From assembly GCF_030816895.1 (NCBI RefSeq), contig NZ_JAUSYL010000001.1:2852001-2916000 (forward strand): DNA of 64,000 bases, given 5' to 3'. A model generated the notes under the pieces. That model was not told where the DNA came from, did no database searches, and was given only the letters and a program-made list of their open reading frames with translations. The stretch is from Clavibacter sp. B3I6. GTDB lineage: Bacteria > Actinomycetota > Actinomycetes > Actinomycetales > Microbacteriaceae. Position 1 is the first letter of the stretch; the number at the start of each line of letters is the position of its first letter. Both the position numbers and the translations under genes were made by a program. Positions 48,758 to 56,919 of the stretch are shown here, one piece after another.

Positions 48758-50302
48758 ATGACCGACTCAGACAGCACGCCGAGGACCCGCGAGATCCCCA
48801 TCGTCACCGGCGAGCTCGACGTCGACGGGGAGCCCCGCAGCCCGTCCATCGCGGTCGTGATCCTCGCGGCCGGCCAGGGCACGCGCATGCGCTCGCGCCT
48901 CCCCAAGGTCCTGCACCCGCTCGCCGGCCTGCCGCTCGTCGGCCACGTGCTCGCGACCGCCGAGGAGCTCGGCGCCCGCCACATCGTCACGGTGGTCCGC
49001 CACGAGCGCGACCAGGTCGTCGAGGTCGTCCGCGCGCTCTCCCCGCAGGCCGTCGTGGTCGACCAGGACGAGATCCCCGGCACCGGCCGCGCCGTCGAGG
49101 TGGGCATCACGGCCCTGCCCGACGGCTTCACGGGCCAGGTCGTCGTGCTCTCCGGCGACGTCCCGCTGCTCGACGCGGCCACGCTCCGCTCGCTCGTCTC
49201 CGCGCACCGCCAGGCCCGCAACGACCTGACCCTCCTCACCGCCCGCCTCGACGACCCGACCGGCAACGGCCGCATCATCCGCGGCCGGGACGGCGCCTTC
49301 GAGGCCATCGTCGAGCAGAAGGACGCCACCGGCGACCAGCTCCGCATCGACGAGGTGAACGCGGGCGTCTACGTCTTCGACGCCGAGGCCCTCCGCCAGA
49401 CCCTCGGCGTCATCGGCACGGACAACGCGCAGCGCGAGAAGTACCTCACCGACGCGGCCGACGTGATCCGCCGCGCGGGCGGCTCCATCGAGGCCCTGCC
49501 CGTGCGCGACAGCTGGCTCGTCGCCGGCATCAACGACCGCGTGCAGCTCACGGCCGCCGCGACCGAGCTGAACGCGCGCATCATCCGCCGCTGGCAGCTC
49601 GCGGGCGCGACGATCCAGGATCCGCGCACCACGTGGATCGACGTGCGGGCCACGCTCGCCGCCGACGTCACGATCCTCCCGGGCACGCAGGTCCTCGGCG
49701 CCTCGACGGTCGCCGCCGGCGCGACCGTCGGCCCCGACACGACCCTCCGCGACACCGAGGTCGGCGAGGACGCGGAGGTCCGCCGCACCGACGCGAACCT
49801 CAGCGTCATCGGCGCCCGCGCGACCGTCGGCCCGTTCTCCTTCCTCCGCCCCGGCACGCGCCTCGGCGACGACGGCAAGATCGGCGCCTACGTCGAGACG
49901 AAGAACGCGGAGATCGGCGCGCACAGCAAGGTGCCGCACCTCAGCTACGTGGGCGACGCGACCGTCGGGGAGCACTCGAACATCGGCGCGGGCGCGATCT
50001 TCGCCAACTACGACGGCGTCGCCAAGCACCGCACGGAGGTGGGCGACCACGTCCACCTCGGCTCGCGGAACGTCCTCGTCGCACCCGTTAGGATCGGTAC
50101 GGGCTCCTACACGGGTGCCGGTGCCGTCATCCGCAAGGACGTCCCGCCCGGCGCACTCGGCATCTCGGTGGCGCCGCAACGCAACATGGTCGGCTGGACC
50201 GAGGCCAAGCGACCGGGCACCCCCGAGGCCCGGGCCGCCGTCGAGGCGGCCGACGGGCACCAGGACGAGCCGTCCGGGACCGACCCCACCGAGCAGCACT
50301 GA
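48758..50302 (+). CDS. glmU: Bifunctional GlmU: N-acetylglucosamine-1-P uridyltransferase / glucosamine-1-P acetyltransferase
   Basis: 514-residue GlmU. It acetylates glucosamine-1-phosphate and couples it to UTP, giving UDP-GlcNAc for peptidoglycan. The first 30 residues are a variable leader. The pyrophosphorylase domain starts VVILAAGQGTRMRSRLPKVL (nucleotide loop). It continues with VVVLSGDVPLLDAATLRSLV (Mg-binding Asp), GNGRIIRGRDGAFEAIVEQK and DEVNAGVYVFDAEALRQTL. The C-terminal left-handed beta helix has hexapeptide repeats (DTTLRDTEVGEDAEVRRTDA, AYVETKNAEIGAHSKVPHLS with the conserved catalytic-region Lys, EHSNIGAGAIFANYDG). A 30-residue Ala/Glu-rich tail follows. ATG 48758 has GGGAG upstream. 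It lies between tRNA-Gln and prs, a conserved order in actinobacteria. Confidence 0.96.
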   Translation: MTDSDSTPRTREIPIVTGELDVDGEPRSPSIAVVILAAGQGTRMRSRLPKVLHPLAGLPLVGHVLATAEELGARHIVTVVRHERDQVVEVVRALSPQAVVVDQDEIPGTGRAVEVGITALPDGFTGQVVVLSGDVPLLDAATLRSLVSAHRQARNDLTLLTARLDDPTGNGRIIRGRDGAFEAIVEQKDATGDQLRIDEVNAGVYVFDAEALRQTLGVIGTDNAQREKYLTDAADVIRRAGGSIEALPVRDSWLVAGINDRVQLTAAATELNARIIRRWQLAGATIQDPRTTWIDVRATLAADVTILPGTQVLGASTVAAGATVGPDTTLRDTEVGEDAEVRRTDANLSVIGARATVGPFSFLRPGTRLGDDGKIGAYVETKNAEIGAHSKVPHLSYVGDATVGEHSNIGAGAIFANYDGVAKHRTEVGDHVHLGSRNVLVAPVRIGTGSYTGAGAVIRKDVPPGALGISVAPQRNMVGWTEAKRPGTPEARAAVEAADGHQDEPSGTDPTEQH

Positions 50303-50316
50303 CGAGACGGAGTCCC

Positions 50317-51294
50317 GTGCCCGCAATCAAGACCGCCGGAGAGAAGCGGCTCGTGATCGTCACGGGTCGCGCGCACCCCGAGCTCGCCGAGCAGATCGCC
50401 CAGGAGCTCGAGACCACGCTCGTGCACACCGACGCGCGGACCTTCGCCAACGGCGAGCTCTACATCCGCTACGACGAGAGCGTCCGCGGCAGCGACGCGT
50501 TCGTCATCCAGTCGCACACGGCGCCCATCAACGAGTGGCTCATGGAGCAGCTCATCATGGTCGACGCGATGAAGCGGGCCTCGGCCAAGCGCATCACCGT
50601 GGTCGCGCCGTTCTACCCCTACGCCCGCCAGGACAAGAAGGGCCGCGGCCGCGAGCCGATCTCCGCCCGTCTCGTCGCGGACCTCTTCAAGGCCGCCGGC
50701 GCCGACCGCATCATGTCGGTCGACCTGCACGCCGCCCAGATCCAGGGCTTCTTCGACGGCCCCGTCGACCACCTCTTCGCGATGCCCGTGCTCCTCGAGC
50801 ACATGCGCTCCGTGCTCGACTCCAAGACGCTCACGGTCGTGTCGCCCGACATGGGACGTGTCCGCGTCGCCGACATCTGGAGCGACAAGCTCGGCGCGCC
50901 GCTCGCCATCATCCACAAGCGCCGCGACCCGAAGGTGCACAACCAGGTCACCGTGCACGAGATCGTGGGCGACGTGGAGGGCCGCGTCTGCCTCCTGGTC
51001 GACGACCTCATCGACACCGGCCGCACCATCGTCTCGGCCGCTGAGGCGCTGAAGAAGAACGGCGCCACGGGCGTCGTCGTCGCCGCCACGCACGCGGTCT
51101 TCTCGGACCCGGCCACGCAGATCCTCGACAGCCCGCACATCGACTCGGTCGTGGTGACGGACTCGCTGCCGATCCCGGAGGAGAAGCGCTGGGACAAGCT
51201 CACGGTGCTGCCCATCGCGCCGCTGCTGGCCCGTGCGATCCACGAGGTGTTCGACGACGGATCCGTCACGAGCATGTTCGACGGCGCGGCCTAG
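50317..51294 (+). CDS. prs: Ribose-phosphate pyrophosphokinase
   Basis: 325-residue PRPP synthase, which transfers pyrophosphate from ATP to ribose 5-phosphate for nucleotide, His and Trp synthesis. Motifs: RLVIVTGRAHPELAEQIAQE, TFANGELYIRYDESVRGSDA, VVAPFYPYARQDKKGRGREP (ATP loop), ADRIMSVDLHAAQIQGFFDG, VVSPDMGRVRVADIWSDKLG and the PRPP signature CLLVDDLIDTGRTIVSAAEA. It starts at GTG 50317, fifteen bases after glmU, with ACGGAG upstream. The pair is probably one operon. Confidence 0.97.
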   Translation: MPAIKTAGEKRLVIVTGRAHPELAEQIAQELETTLVHTDARTFANGELYIRYDESVRGSDAFVIQSHTAPINEWLMEQLIMVDAMKRASAKRITVVAPFYPYARQDKKGRGREPISARLVADLFKAAGADRIMSVDLHAAQIQGFFDGPVDHLFAMPVLLEHMRSVLDSKTLTVVSPDMGRVRVADIWSDKLGAPLAIIHKRRDPKVHNQVTVHEIVGDVEGRVCLLVDDLIDTGRTIVSAAEALKKNGATGVVVAATHAVFSDPATQILDSPHIDSVVVTDSLPIPEEKRWDKLTVLPIAPLLARAIHEVFDDGSVTSMFDGAA

Positions 51295-51326
51295 GCCCCT
51301 CGTCGCCGTCGGTCGGAGCGACCGGG

Positions 51327-51701
51327 TCAGTCCCGGGAGCCCCGCTCGACGACCTCGCGCGCGACGCGCCCCGAGGGGATGAGCCCGAGCGACACGATGT
51401 GCTCGTCGCCGCCGAAGGCGTACCTCGTGTAGCACTCGTACCCGACGACGCCGGGTCCGAAGAGCTGGAACCGCACCTCGTAGGAGGGCGAGTCCGGCCG
51501 CTCGAAGCGCACGAAGTCGGCGCAGGCCATGTCGGCCGTGCTCGCGCCGACGCGCACCATGGTGACGATGCCGGGGAGCAGCAGGCTCACGATCCCGACG
51601 ACGACGACCACCCGCATCACGACGAGCGTGCGCTTGCTGCGCAGGCTCCGCGGGCGGTGCGGCTCGTAGCCCGCGAGCTCGGGGTGCTCGTCCTCGTCCA
51701 T
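51327..51701 (-). CDS. Single-pass membrane protein of unknown function
   Basis: 124-residue protein. A charged N-terminus (DEDEHPELAGYEPHRPRSLR) precedes one helix (TLVVMRVVVVVGIVSLLLPG) and an exterior domain with two Cys (ADMACADFVRFERPDSPSYE, GPGVVGYECYTRYAFGGDEH). ATG 51701 has a minus-strand CACACT ending eight bases upstream, compatible with a leaderless start. Convergent with prs. The family is not recognised. Confidence 0.7.
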   Translation of the reverse strand: MDEDEHPELAGYEPHRPRSLRSKRTLVVMRVVVVVGIVSLLLPGIVTMVRVGASTADMACADFVRFERPDSPSYEVRFQLFGPGVVGYECYTRYAFGGDEHIVSLGLIPSGRVAREVVERGSRD

Positions 51702-51717
51702 CCGCCCCAGTGTGACA

Positions 51718-51752
51718 GACGCCCCGCCGCCCACGAGGGGCGGCGGGGCGTC
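51718..51752 (-). terminator. Hairpin terminator downstream of gnd
   Basis: 15-bp perfect stem (51718-51732 with 51738-51752) with an ACGAG loop, just beyond the gnd stop at 51773 on the minus strand. Confidence 0.7.
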
Positions 51753-51772
51753 GGCGACGCGGGGCGGATCCG

Positions 51773-53227
51773 CTAGTGCGTGTCCTCCGCCTCGACCTCG
51801 GAGCGGTCGCCGGACCACAGCGTGTGGAAGGTGCCCTCCCGGTCGGTGCGGTGGTACGTGTGCGCGCCGAAGAAGTCGCGCTGGCCCTGCACCAGGGCGG
51901 CGGGCAGGCGCTCGGAGGCGAGCGAGTCGTAGTAGCTCAGCGCCGACGCGAAGCCGGGCACCGGGATCCCCGACAGCGCGGCGACCGAGACGACCCGGCG
52001 CCAGGCCTGCTCGCCGTCGGCGACGGCCTTCGCGAAGTACGGGTCCTCGAGCAGCGTCGCGAGGCCGGAGTCCTTCTCGTACGCCTCCACGATGCGGTTG
52101 AGGAACTGCGCGCGGATGATGCAGCCGCCGCGCCAGATCTCCGCGACCTTGCCCTTGTCGATGTCCCAGCCGTACTCCTTCGCGCCCGCGATGATCGCGT
52201 CGAAGCCCTGGGCGTACGCGACGACCTTGCTCGCGTAGAGCGCGGCCCGCACGTCGTCCTCGAACGTGTCGCCGCCGGACTGGATCTCCGGCCGGCTCGT
52301 GATCGTCGCCTGCACGGCCTTCCGCTGCTCCGGCTTCGAGGACACGGCGCGCGCGAACACGGCCTCCGCGATCCCGCCGACCGGCACGCCGAGGCCCACC
52401 GCGTTCTGCACCGTCCAGACGCCCGTGCCCTTGGAGCCGGCCTGGTCGACGATCACGTCGACGAGCGGCGTGCCCGTCGACGCGTCCTTCTGGCGGAGCA
52501 CCTCCGCGGTGATCTCGATGAGGTACGACTCGAGGTCGCCCCCGTTCCACGCCTCGAACACGTCCGCGATGGCGTCCGGCTCGTGGCCGCCCACGCGGCG
52601 CAGGAGGTCGAACGACTCGGCGATGAGCTGCATGTCGGCGTACTCGATGCCGTTGTGGATCATCTTCACGAAGTGCCCGGCGCCGTCGGTGCCGATGTGG
52701 GTGACGCAGGGCCTGCCCTCCGCGACCGCGGCGATCGACTCGAGGATCGGGCCGAGCGTCTCGTACGCCTCCGCGGTGCCGCCGGGCATGATGCTCGGTC
52801 CCTTGAGCGCGCCCTCCTCGCCGCCGGAGATGCCGGCGCCGACGAAGTGCAGGCCCTGGGCGCGCACCTCCTTCTCGCGGCGGATCGTGTCGGTGAACAG
52901 CGCGTTGCCGCCGTCCACGATGATGTCGCCCTCCTCGAACGCCGCGGTCAGCTGCTCGATGACCGCGTCCGTGCCGCGCCCGGCCTTCACCATGATGATC
53001 GCGGTGCGGGGGGGCTGCAGCGACGCCGCGAACTCCTCGACCGTGGTGGCGGCGACGAAGCCGGCCTCCGGGTGCGCCTCGATGAGGTCGGTGGTCTTCT
53101 GGGTGGTGCGGTTGTACACCGCGACCGTGTTGCCCTCGCGGCTGGCGAGGTTGCGGGCGAGGTTCGAGCCCATCACCGCGAGCCCCACCACCCCGATGTT
53201 CGCCGTGGCCTGCTGGTCATCTGACAT
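51773..53227 (-). CDS. gnd: 6-phosphogluconate dehydrogenase, decarboxylating
   Basis: 484-residue enzyme that oxidises 6-phosphogluconate to ribulose 5-phosphate and CO2, making NADPH in the pentose phosphate pathway. GVVGLAVMGSNLARNLASRE is the NADP-binding site (NRTTQK contacts the 2'-phosphate). VDGGNALFTDTIRREKEVRA, HFVGAGISGGEEGALKGPSI and GHFVKMIHNGIEYADMQLIA hold the catalytic Lys and Asn. AQGFDAIIAGAKEYGWDIDK and the end SYYDSLASERLPAALVQGQR follow, with HRTDREGTFHTLW. ATG has GGAGG upstream. It is divergent from the gluconokinase-containing fusion gene, so the two consecutive gluconate-pathway steps share one intergenic region. Confidence 0.97.
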   Translation of the reverse strand: MSDDQQATANIGVVGLAVMGSNLARNLASREGNTVAVYNRTTQKTTDLIEAHPEAGFVAATTVEEFAASLQPPRTAIIMVKAGRGTDAVIEQLTAAFEEGDIIVDGGNALFTDTIRREKEVRAQGLHFVGAGISGGEEGALKGPSIMPGGTAEAYETLGPILESIAAVAEGRPCVTHIGTDGAGHFVKMIHNGIEYADMQLIAESFDLLRRVGGHEPDAIADVFEAWNGGDLESYLIEITAEVLRQKDASTGTPLVDVIVDQAGSKGTGVWTVQNAVGLGVPVGGIAEAVFARAVSSKPEQRKAVQATITSRPEIQSGGDTFEDDVRAALYASKVVAYAQGFDAIIAGAKEYGWDIDKGKVAEIWRGGCIIRAQFLNRIVEAYEKDSGLATLLEDPYFAKAVADGEQAWRRVVSVAALSGIPVPGFASALSYYDSLASERLPAALVQGQRDFFGAHTYHRTDREGTFHTLWSGDRSEVEAEDTH

Positions 53228-53306
53228 CTGATGCCTCCTTGTCGACAGTGGTGCTCAGGCTACGCCCGGGCTCCCGCGCGTCAGCGGGACGACAGGGAGC
53301 GTCTCG

Positions 53307-53312
53307 TAGGAT
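53307..53312 (+). promoter_or_regulatory. Possible -10 element that overlaps the proposed fusion-gene ATG
   Basis: TAGGAT overlaps ATG 53311. If it is the true promoter, translation must begin downstream, for example at GTG 53368. Confidence 0.4.
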
Positions 53313-55296
53313 GGACGGGCGCACCGCGACGGTCGCGCCGCACGAGTTCCTCACCGAACCGCAGGGAGTGATCCGCATCGACGCCGTCCGACCGTTCCCG
53401 CCCGTGATCGTGATGGGGGTCTCCGGATCCGGGAAGTCGACCGTCGGCGAGCTCCTCGCCCAGGACGCGGGCGTGCCCTTCGTCGACGGCGACGACCTGC
53501 ACCCCGAGGCCAACCGCCGCACGATGGCCGAGGGCCGCGCCCTGGACGACGAGGACCGCCGCCCCTGGCTCGAGGAGGTCGGACGCGCGCTCGCCGGCCG
53601 TGCCGAGGGCGGGCCCGTGGTCGCGTGCAGCGCGCTGAAGCGCTCCTACCGCGACGTCCTCCGCGCCGCCGCGCCCGACGCCGTCGTCGTCCACCTCGCC
53701 GGCGACCACGAGCTGCTGGCCGAGCGGCTCCGTGCCCGCGAGGGCCACTTCATGCCGTCGAGCCTCCTCGCGTCGCAGCTGCGCACGCTCGAGCCGCTCG
53801 GCGACGACGAGCCGGGGATCACGCTGGACACCGCCGACGACCCCGTGGCGCTCGCCGACGCGGCCGTCCGCGAGCTGCTGCCGGGCGGCCGTACGGCGTC
53901 GCCCGGGCGGGTCGACGACGCGCCGGCCACGTCCACCGAGCCCGCCGCGGCGGTCCCCGAGGCGTCCGTCCCCGCGCTCGTGCGCGCCGCGCGCTCGGAC
54001 GCCGGCGTCGACGCATCCGCCGACAGCGCCGCGGTCCGCGCCGCCGATCCCGCCCCGGCTGCCGACGGCGCCCCCGCGGCCGCCGTGCACGAGCCGATCC
54101 GCGTCGCGATCGTCGGCTGCGGCGTCATCGGCACGCACCACGCGCGCGTCCTCGCCGAGCACCCCGAGTTCCGCGTCGCCGCGCTCGTCGACGTCACCGC
54201 GGCCACGGCCGAGGAGCTGGCCGACGTCGTCGTCGACGAGCTGCGCGCCGCCCGCCCGCGCGTGTTCGCCCGGCTCGGCGACCTGATCCGCGAGGACGCC
54301 GCCGAGCTCGTCGTGATCTGCACCCCGAGCGGCCTCCACATCGGCCTCGCCGAGGAGGCGCTCGCGGCGGGCCTGCACGTCGTCATCGAGAAGCCCCTCG
54401 ACGTCGACCTCGCGCGGGGCCGCCGCATCGCGGAGCTCGCGCGCGAGGCCGCCGGGCGGGGGATCCTCTCCACCGTCATCAGCCAGCACCGCTTCAACCC
54501 GTCGAGCGTCGTCGTGGACCGCGCCGTGCGCTCGGGCCGCCTCGGCCGCCTCACGTCCGCCGTCGCGACCGCGCCCTGGTGGCGCAGCCAGGGCTTCTAC
54601 GACTCCGGCCACTGGCGCGGCACCTGGGACCTCGACGGCGGCGGGGCGCTCATGAACCAGGGCGTCCACACGCTCGACCTCCTCGTCTCCTACCTCGGCC
54701 GCCCGGTCGAGGTGTACGCGCAGACGGCGCTGCTCGCCCACGACGGCATCGAGGTCGAGGACGTCGCGGTCGCCGTGATCCGCTTCGCGTCCGGCGCCCT
54801 CGCCACCATGCAGGCGACCACCGCCGGGTACCCGGGCCTCGACACCCGCGTGCAGGTGCAGGGGACGCGCGGATCCGCCGTCATCGAGGCCGGGTCGCTC
54901 ACCTACTTCCACGCAGCGCCCGAGTCCGGCGTGCCCGCGCAGGCCGACGTGCGGAACGACGCGGAGCTCGAGCTGCACGCCGCCGAGCTGCCGCGCTCGC
55001 CGCGCCTCGACAACACCTACCTCGAGGGCCACTACCGCCAGTACGACGACATCGCCGACGCGCTCCGCACCGGTCGCCCGGCCGGCGTCACGGTGGATGA
55101 CGCGTTCCTCTCGCTCGCCACCGTCGTCAGCGTCTACGTGTCGGCCACGCTCGGCGCGCCCGTCGCGTTCGAGGACGTGGTCGACGGCGTGCACGACGGG
55201 CTGCGGCTCCGCGTGGGGCAGTCCACGCCGCCCGCGCCGGGAGCCCCGGCGCCCGCTCCCGCGGGGACGTCGACCGGGGACCCGTCCGTCCGGTAG
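53311..55296 (+). CDS. Fusion of gluconokinase and Gfo/Idh/MocA oxidoreductase
   Basis: About 661 residues in one uninterrupted frame. The N-terminal 190 residues form a GntK-type gluconokinase: VIVMGVSGSGKSTVGELLAQ (P-loop), FVDGDDLHPEANRRTMAEGR, DRRPWLEEVGRALAG, VVACSALKRSYRDVLR and HFMPSSLLASQLRTLEPL. A disordered Ala/Pro linker of about 75 residues follows. A Gfo/Idh/MocA dehydrogenase of 380 residues completes it: RVAIVGCGVIGTHHARVLAE (NAD site), GLHVVIEKPLDVDLARGRR with the EKP motif, WRGTWDLDGGGALMNQGVHT and LDLLVSYLG. It may oxidise a sugar acid and then phosphorylate gluconate. ATG 53311 is uncertain: a -10-like TAGGAT overlaps it, and GTG 53368 (VIRIDAVRPF) would still keep the kinase whole. 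Confidence 0.88.
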   Translation: MDGRTATVAPHEFLTEPQGVIRIDAVRPFPPVIVMGVSGSGKSTVGELLAQDAGVPFVDGDDLHPEANRRTMAEGRALDDEDRRPWLEEVGRALAGRAEGGPVVACSALKRSYRDVLRAAAPDAVVVHLAGDHELLAERLRAREGHFMPSSLLASQLRTLEPLGDDEPGITLDTADDPVALADAAVRELLPGGRTASPGRVDDAPATSTEPAAAVPEASVPALVRAARSDAGVDASADSAAVRAADPAPAADGAPAAAVHEPIRVAIVGCGVIGTHHARVLAEHPEFRVAALVDVTAATAEELADVVVDELRAARPRVFARLGDLIREDAAELVVICTPSGLHIGLAEEALAAGLHVVIEKPLDVDLARGRRIAELAREAAGRGILSTVISQHRFNPSSVVVDRAVRSGRLGRLTSAVATAPWWRSQGFYDSGHWRGTWDLDGGGALMNQGVHTLDLLVSYLGRPVEVYAQTALLAHDGIEVEDVAVAVIRFASGALATMQATTAGYPGLDTRVQVQGTRGSAVIEAGSLTYFHAAPESGVPAQADVRNDAELELHAAELPRSPRLDNTYLEGHYRQYDDIADALRTGRPAGVTVDDAFLSLATVVSVYVSATLGAPVAFEDVVDGVHDGLRLRVGQSTPPAPGAPAPAPAGTSTGDPSVR

Positions 55297-55299
55297 CAT
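55294..55299 (+). promoter_or_regulatory. Possible -10 element of the L25 gene
   Basis: TAGCAT overlaps the stop codon of the fusion gene and would start a leader of about 160 bases to ATG 55467. The interval 55297-55466 holds no other gene. Confidence 0.35.
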
Positions 55300-55466
55300 C
55301 GGGGGTTGAACTTCGGCGAGGGATCGCAGGGGCCGTGCGCGAGCACGGCGGCGGTCCGTTATCGACGCGGTGGACGGGGCTCGCACCTCATTCCTCACGC
55401 GCAAGCGTTCGAGCAGACGACACACACACGACGCGAGCCCTCACGGGCCGCACTAGGAGCGACACC

Positions 55467-56114
55467 ATGGTTGACAACAACCTCACCGCGGAGCTGCGCA
55501 CGCAGTTCGGCAAGGGCGCGGCCCGCAAGATCCGCGCGGTCGGCAAGATCCCCGCGGTCATCTACGGCCACGGCACCGACCCCCAGCACGTCACGCTGCC
55601 CGGCCACGAGCTCATGCTCATCATCCGCAAGGCGAACCAGATCATCACGCTCGACATCGCCGGCACGCCGCAGCTCGCGCTGGTGAAGGACGTCCAGAAG
55701 GACCCCGTCCGCCAGATCATCGAGCACGTCGACCTCATCGTCGTCCGCCAGGGTGAGCGCGTCGAGGTCGAGGTCCCGATCCACGTCGAGGGCGAGTCCT
55801 ACCCCGGCACGATCCACAGCCTCGAGAACACGTCCATCACGGTCGACGTCGAGGCCACGCACATCCCGGAGAACTTCGTCGTCTCCATCGAGGGCTTCGA
55901 GGAGGGCGCGCAGGTCACGGCCGGCCAGGTCACCCTCCCCGCCGGCGCCACGCTGGTCACCGACCCCGACACCCTCGTGCTCGCGGTCTCCGTGCCCCAG
56001 CTCGACCTCACCACCGACGCGGTGGACGAGGACGTCGTGGCCGAGGGCGACGCGGACGTCGCGGTCACCGACGACGGCGCCACCGGCGACCAGTCGGACG
56101 ACTCCGACAAGTAG
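55467..56114 (+). CDS. rplY: 50S ribosomal protein L25/general stress protein Ctc
   Basis: 215-residue Ctc-type L25 that binds 5S rRNA in the large subunit. The N-terminal L25 domain (about residues 1-95) reads LTAELRTQFGKGAARKIRAV, GKIPAVIYGHGTDPQHVTLP and LVKDVQKDPVRQIIEHVDLI. The C-terminal TL5 beta domain has VEVEVPIHVEGESYPGTIHS and ITVDVEATHIPENFVVSIEG. An acidic tail (DEDVVAEGDADVAVTDDGAT) follows, as in actinobacterial homologues. ATG 55467 has AGGAGC upstream. pth follows 141 bases later, the usual pairing. Confidence 0.96.
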   Translation: MVDNNLTAELRTQFGKGAARKIRAVGKIPAVIYGHGTDPQHVTLPGHELMLIIRKANQIITLDIAGTPQLALVKDVQKDPVRQIIEHVDLIVVRQGERVEVEVPIHVEGESYPGTIHSLENTSITVDVEATHIPENFVVSIEGFEEGAQVTAGQVTLPAGATLVTDPDTLVLAVSVPQLDLTTDAVDEDVVAEGDADVAVTDDGATGDQSDDSDK

Positions 56115-56255
56115 CACCCGCGCGGCCCCCGCGGCCGCGTCGCACGACAGCACGCAGCACGACGCAGCCCGTCGGCCGCCGACCGGGGACCCGGCGGCGG
56201 CCGGCGGGCTCCGCGCATCCGGGAGCGGATGCGCACGAGGACGAGGAGAGCGCAC

Positions 56256-56843
56256 GTGGACGACCGGACCCTGCTCGTGGTCGGCCTCGGCAACCCCGGC
56301 CCGCAGTACGCGGGCACGCGACACAACGTCGGCCAGATGGCGCTCGACGTCCTCGCCGACCGGATGCGCGTCGCCTTCCGCTCGCACCGCGCCAACGCGC
56401 AGGTCGCGGAGGGGCGCGCGGTGCCCGGCGGGCCGAAGCTCATCCTCGCGAAGCCGAGCTCGTTCATGAACCTGTCCGGCGGCCCGGTCGCCAACCTCCT
56501 CAAGTACTTCTCGCTCGACGAGACGCAGCTCGTGGTCGCGCACGACGAGCTCGACATCCCCTTCGACGCGATGAAGCTCAAGCAGGGCGGCGGGCACGGG
56601 GGCCACAACGGCATCCGCGACATCATCTCCTCGGTCGGGACGGGCGACTTCACGCGCGTGCGGATCGGCATCGGCCGGCCGCCCGGGCGCCAGGACGCCG
56701 CCGACTTCGTGCTGAAGCCCTTCGCCTCCACGGAGCGGCAGGTGCTGCCGAACGTGCTCGAGGACGCGGCCGACGCGGTGGAGATGATCGCCTCCGACGG
56801 CCTCATCGCGGCGCAGCTGCGCTTCCACACCGCCGCATCCTGA
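56256..56843 (+). CDS. pth: Peptidyl-tRNA hydrolase
   Basis: 195-residue Pth, which frees tRNA from prematurely released peptidyl-tRNA. LLVVGLGNPGPQYAGTRHNV has the substrate Asn and the catalytic His in TRHNVG. KPSSFMNLSGGPVANLLKYF, LVVAHDELDIPFDAMKLKQG (catalytic Asp) and GGGHGGHNGIRDIISSVGTG (Asn) complete the site. The GTG at 56256 with GAGGAGAG upstream is preferred; an in-frame ATG nine codons earlier would add an Arg-rich leader. mfd follows, starting 77 bases downstream. Confidence 0.96.
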   Translation: MDDRTLLVVGLGNPGPQYAGTRHNVGQMALDVLADRMRVAFRSHRANAQVAEGRAVPGGPKLILAKPSSFMNLSGGPVANLLKYFSLDETQLVVAHDELDIPFDAMKLKQGGGHGGHNGIRDIISSVGTGDFTRVRIGIGRPPGRQDAADFVLKPFASTERQVLPNVLEDAADAVEMIASDGLIAAQLRFHTAAS

Positions 56844-56907
56844 TCCGTCCGCGGGATCCGCGCGTCCGCCCACGGCGGACGACGGCGGCCCTGTCGGTGG
56901 CGGCGCG

Positions 56908-56913
56908 TACGAT
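56908..56913 (+). promoter_or_regulatory. Probable -10 of a leaderless promoter (mfd)
   Basis: TACGAT ends seven bases before GTG 56920, so the mRNA would begin at the start codon. No ribosome-binding site precedes the gene. Confidence 0.5.
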
Positions 56914-56919
56914 CATCTG

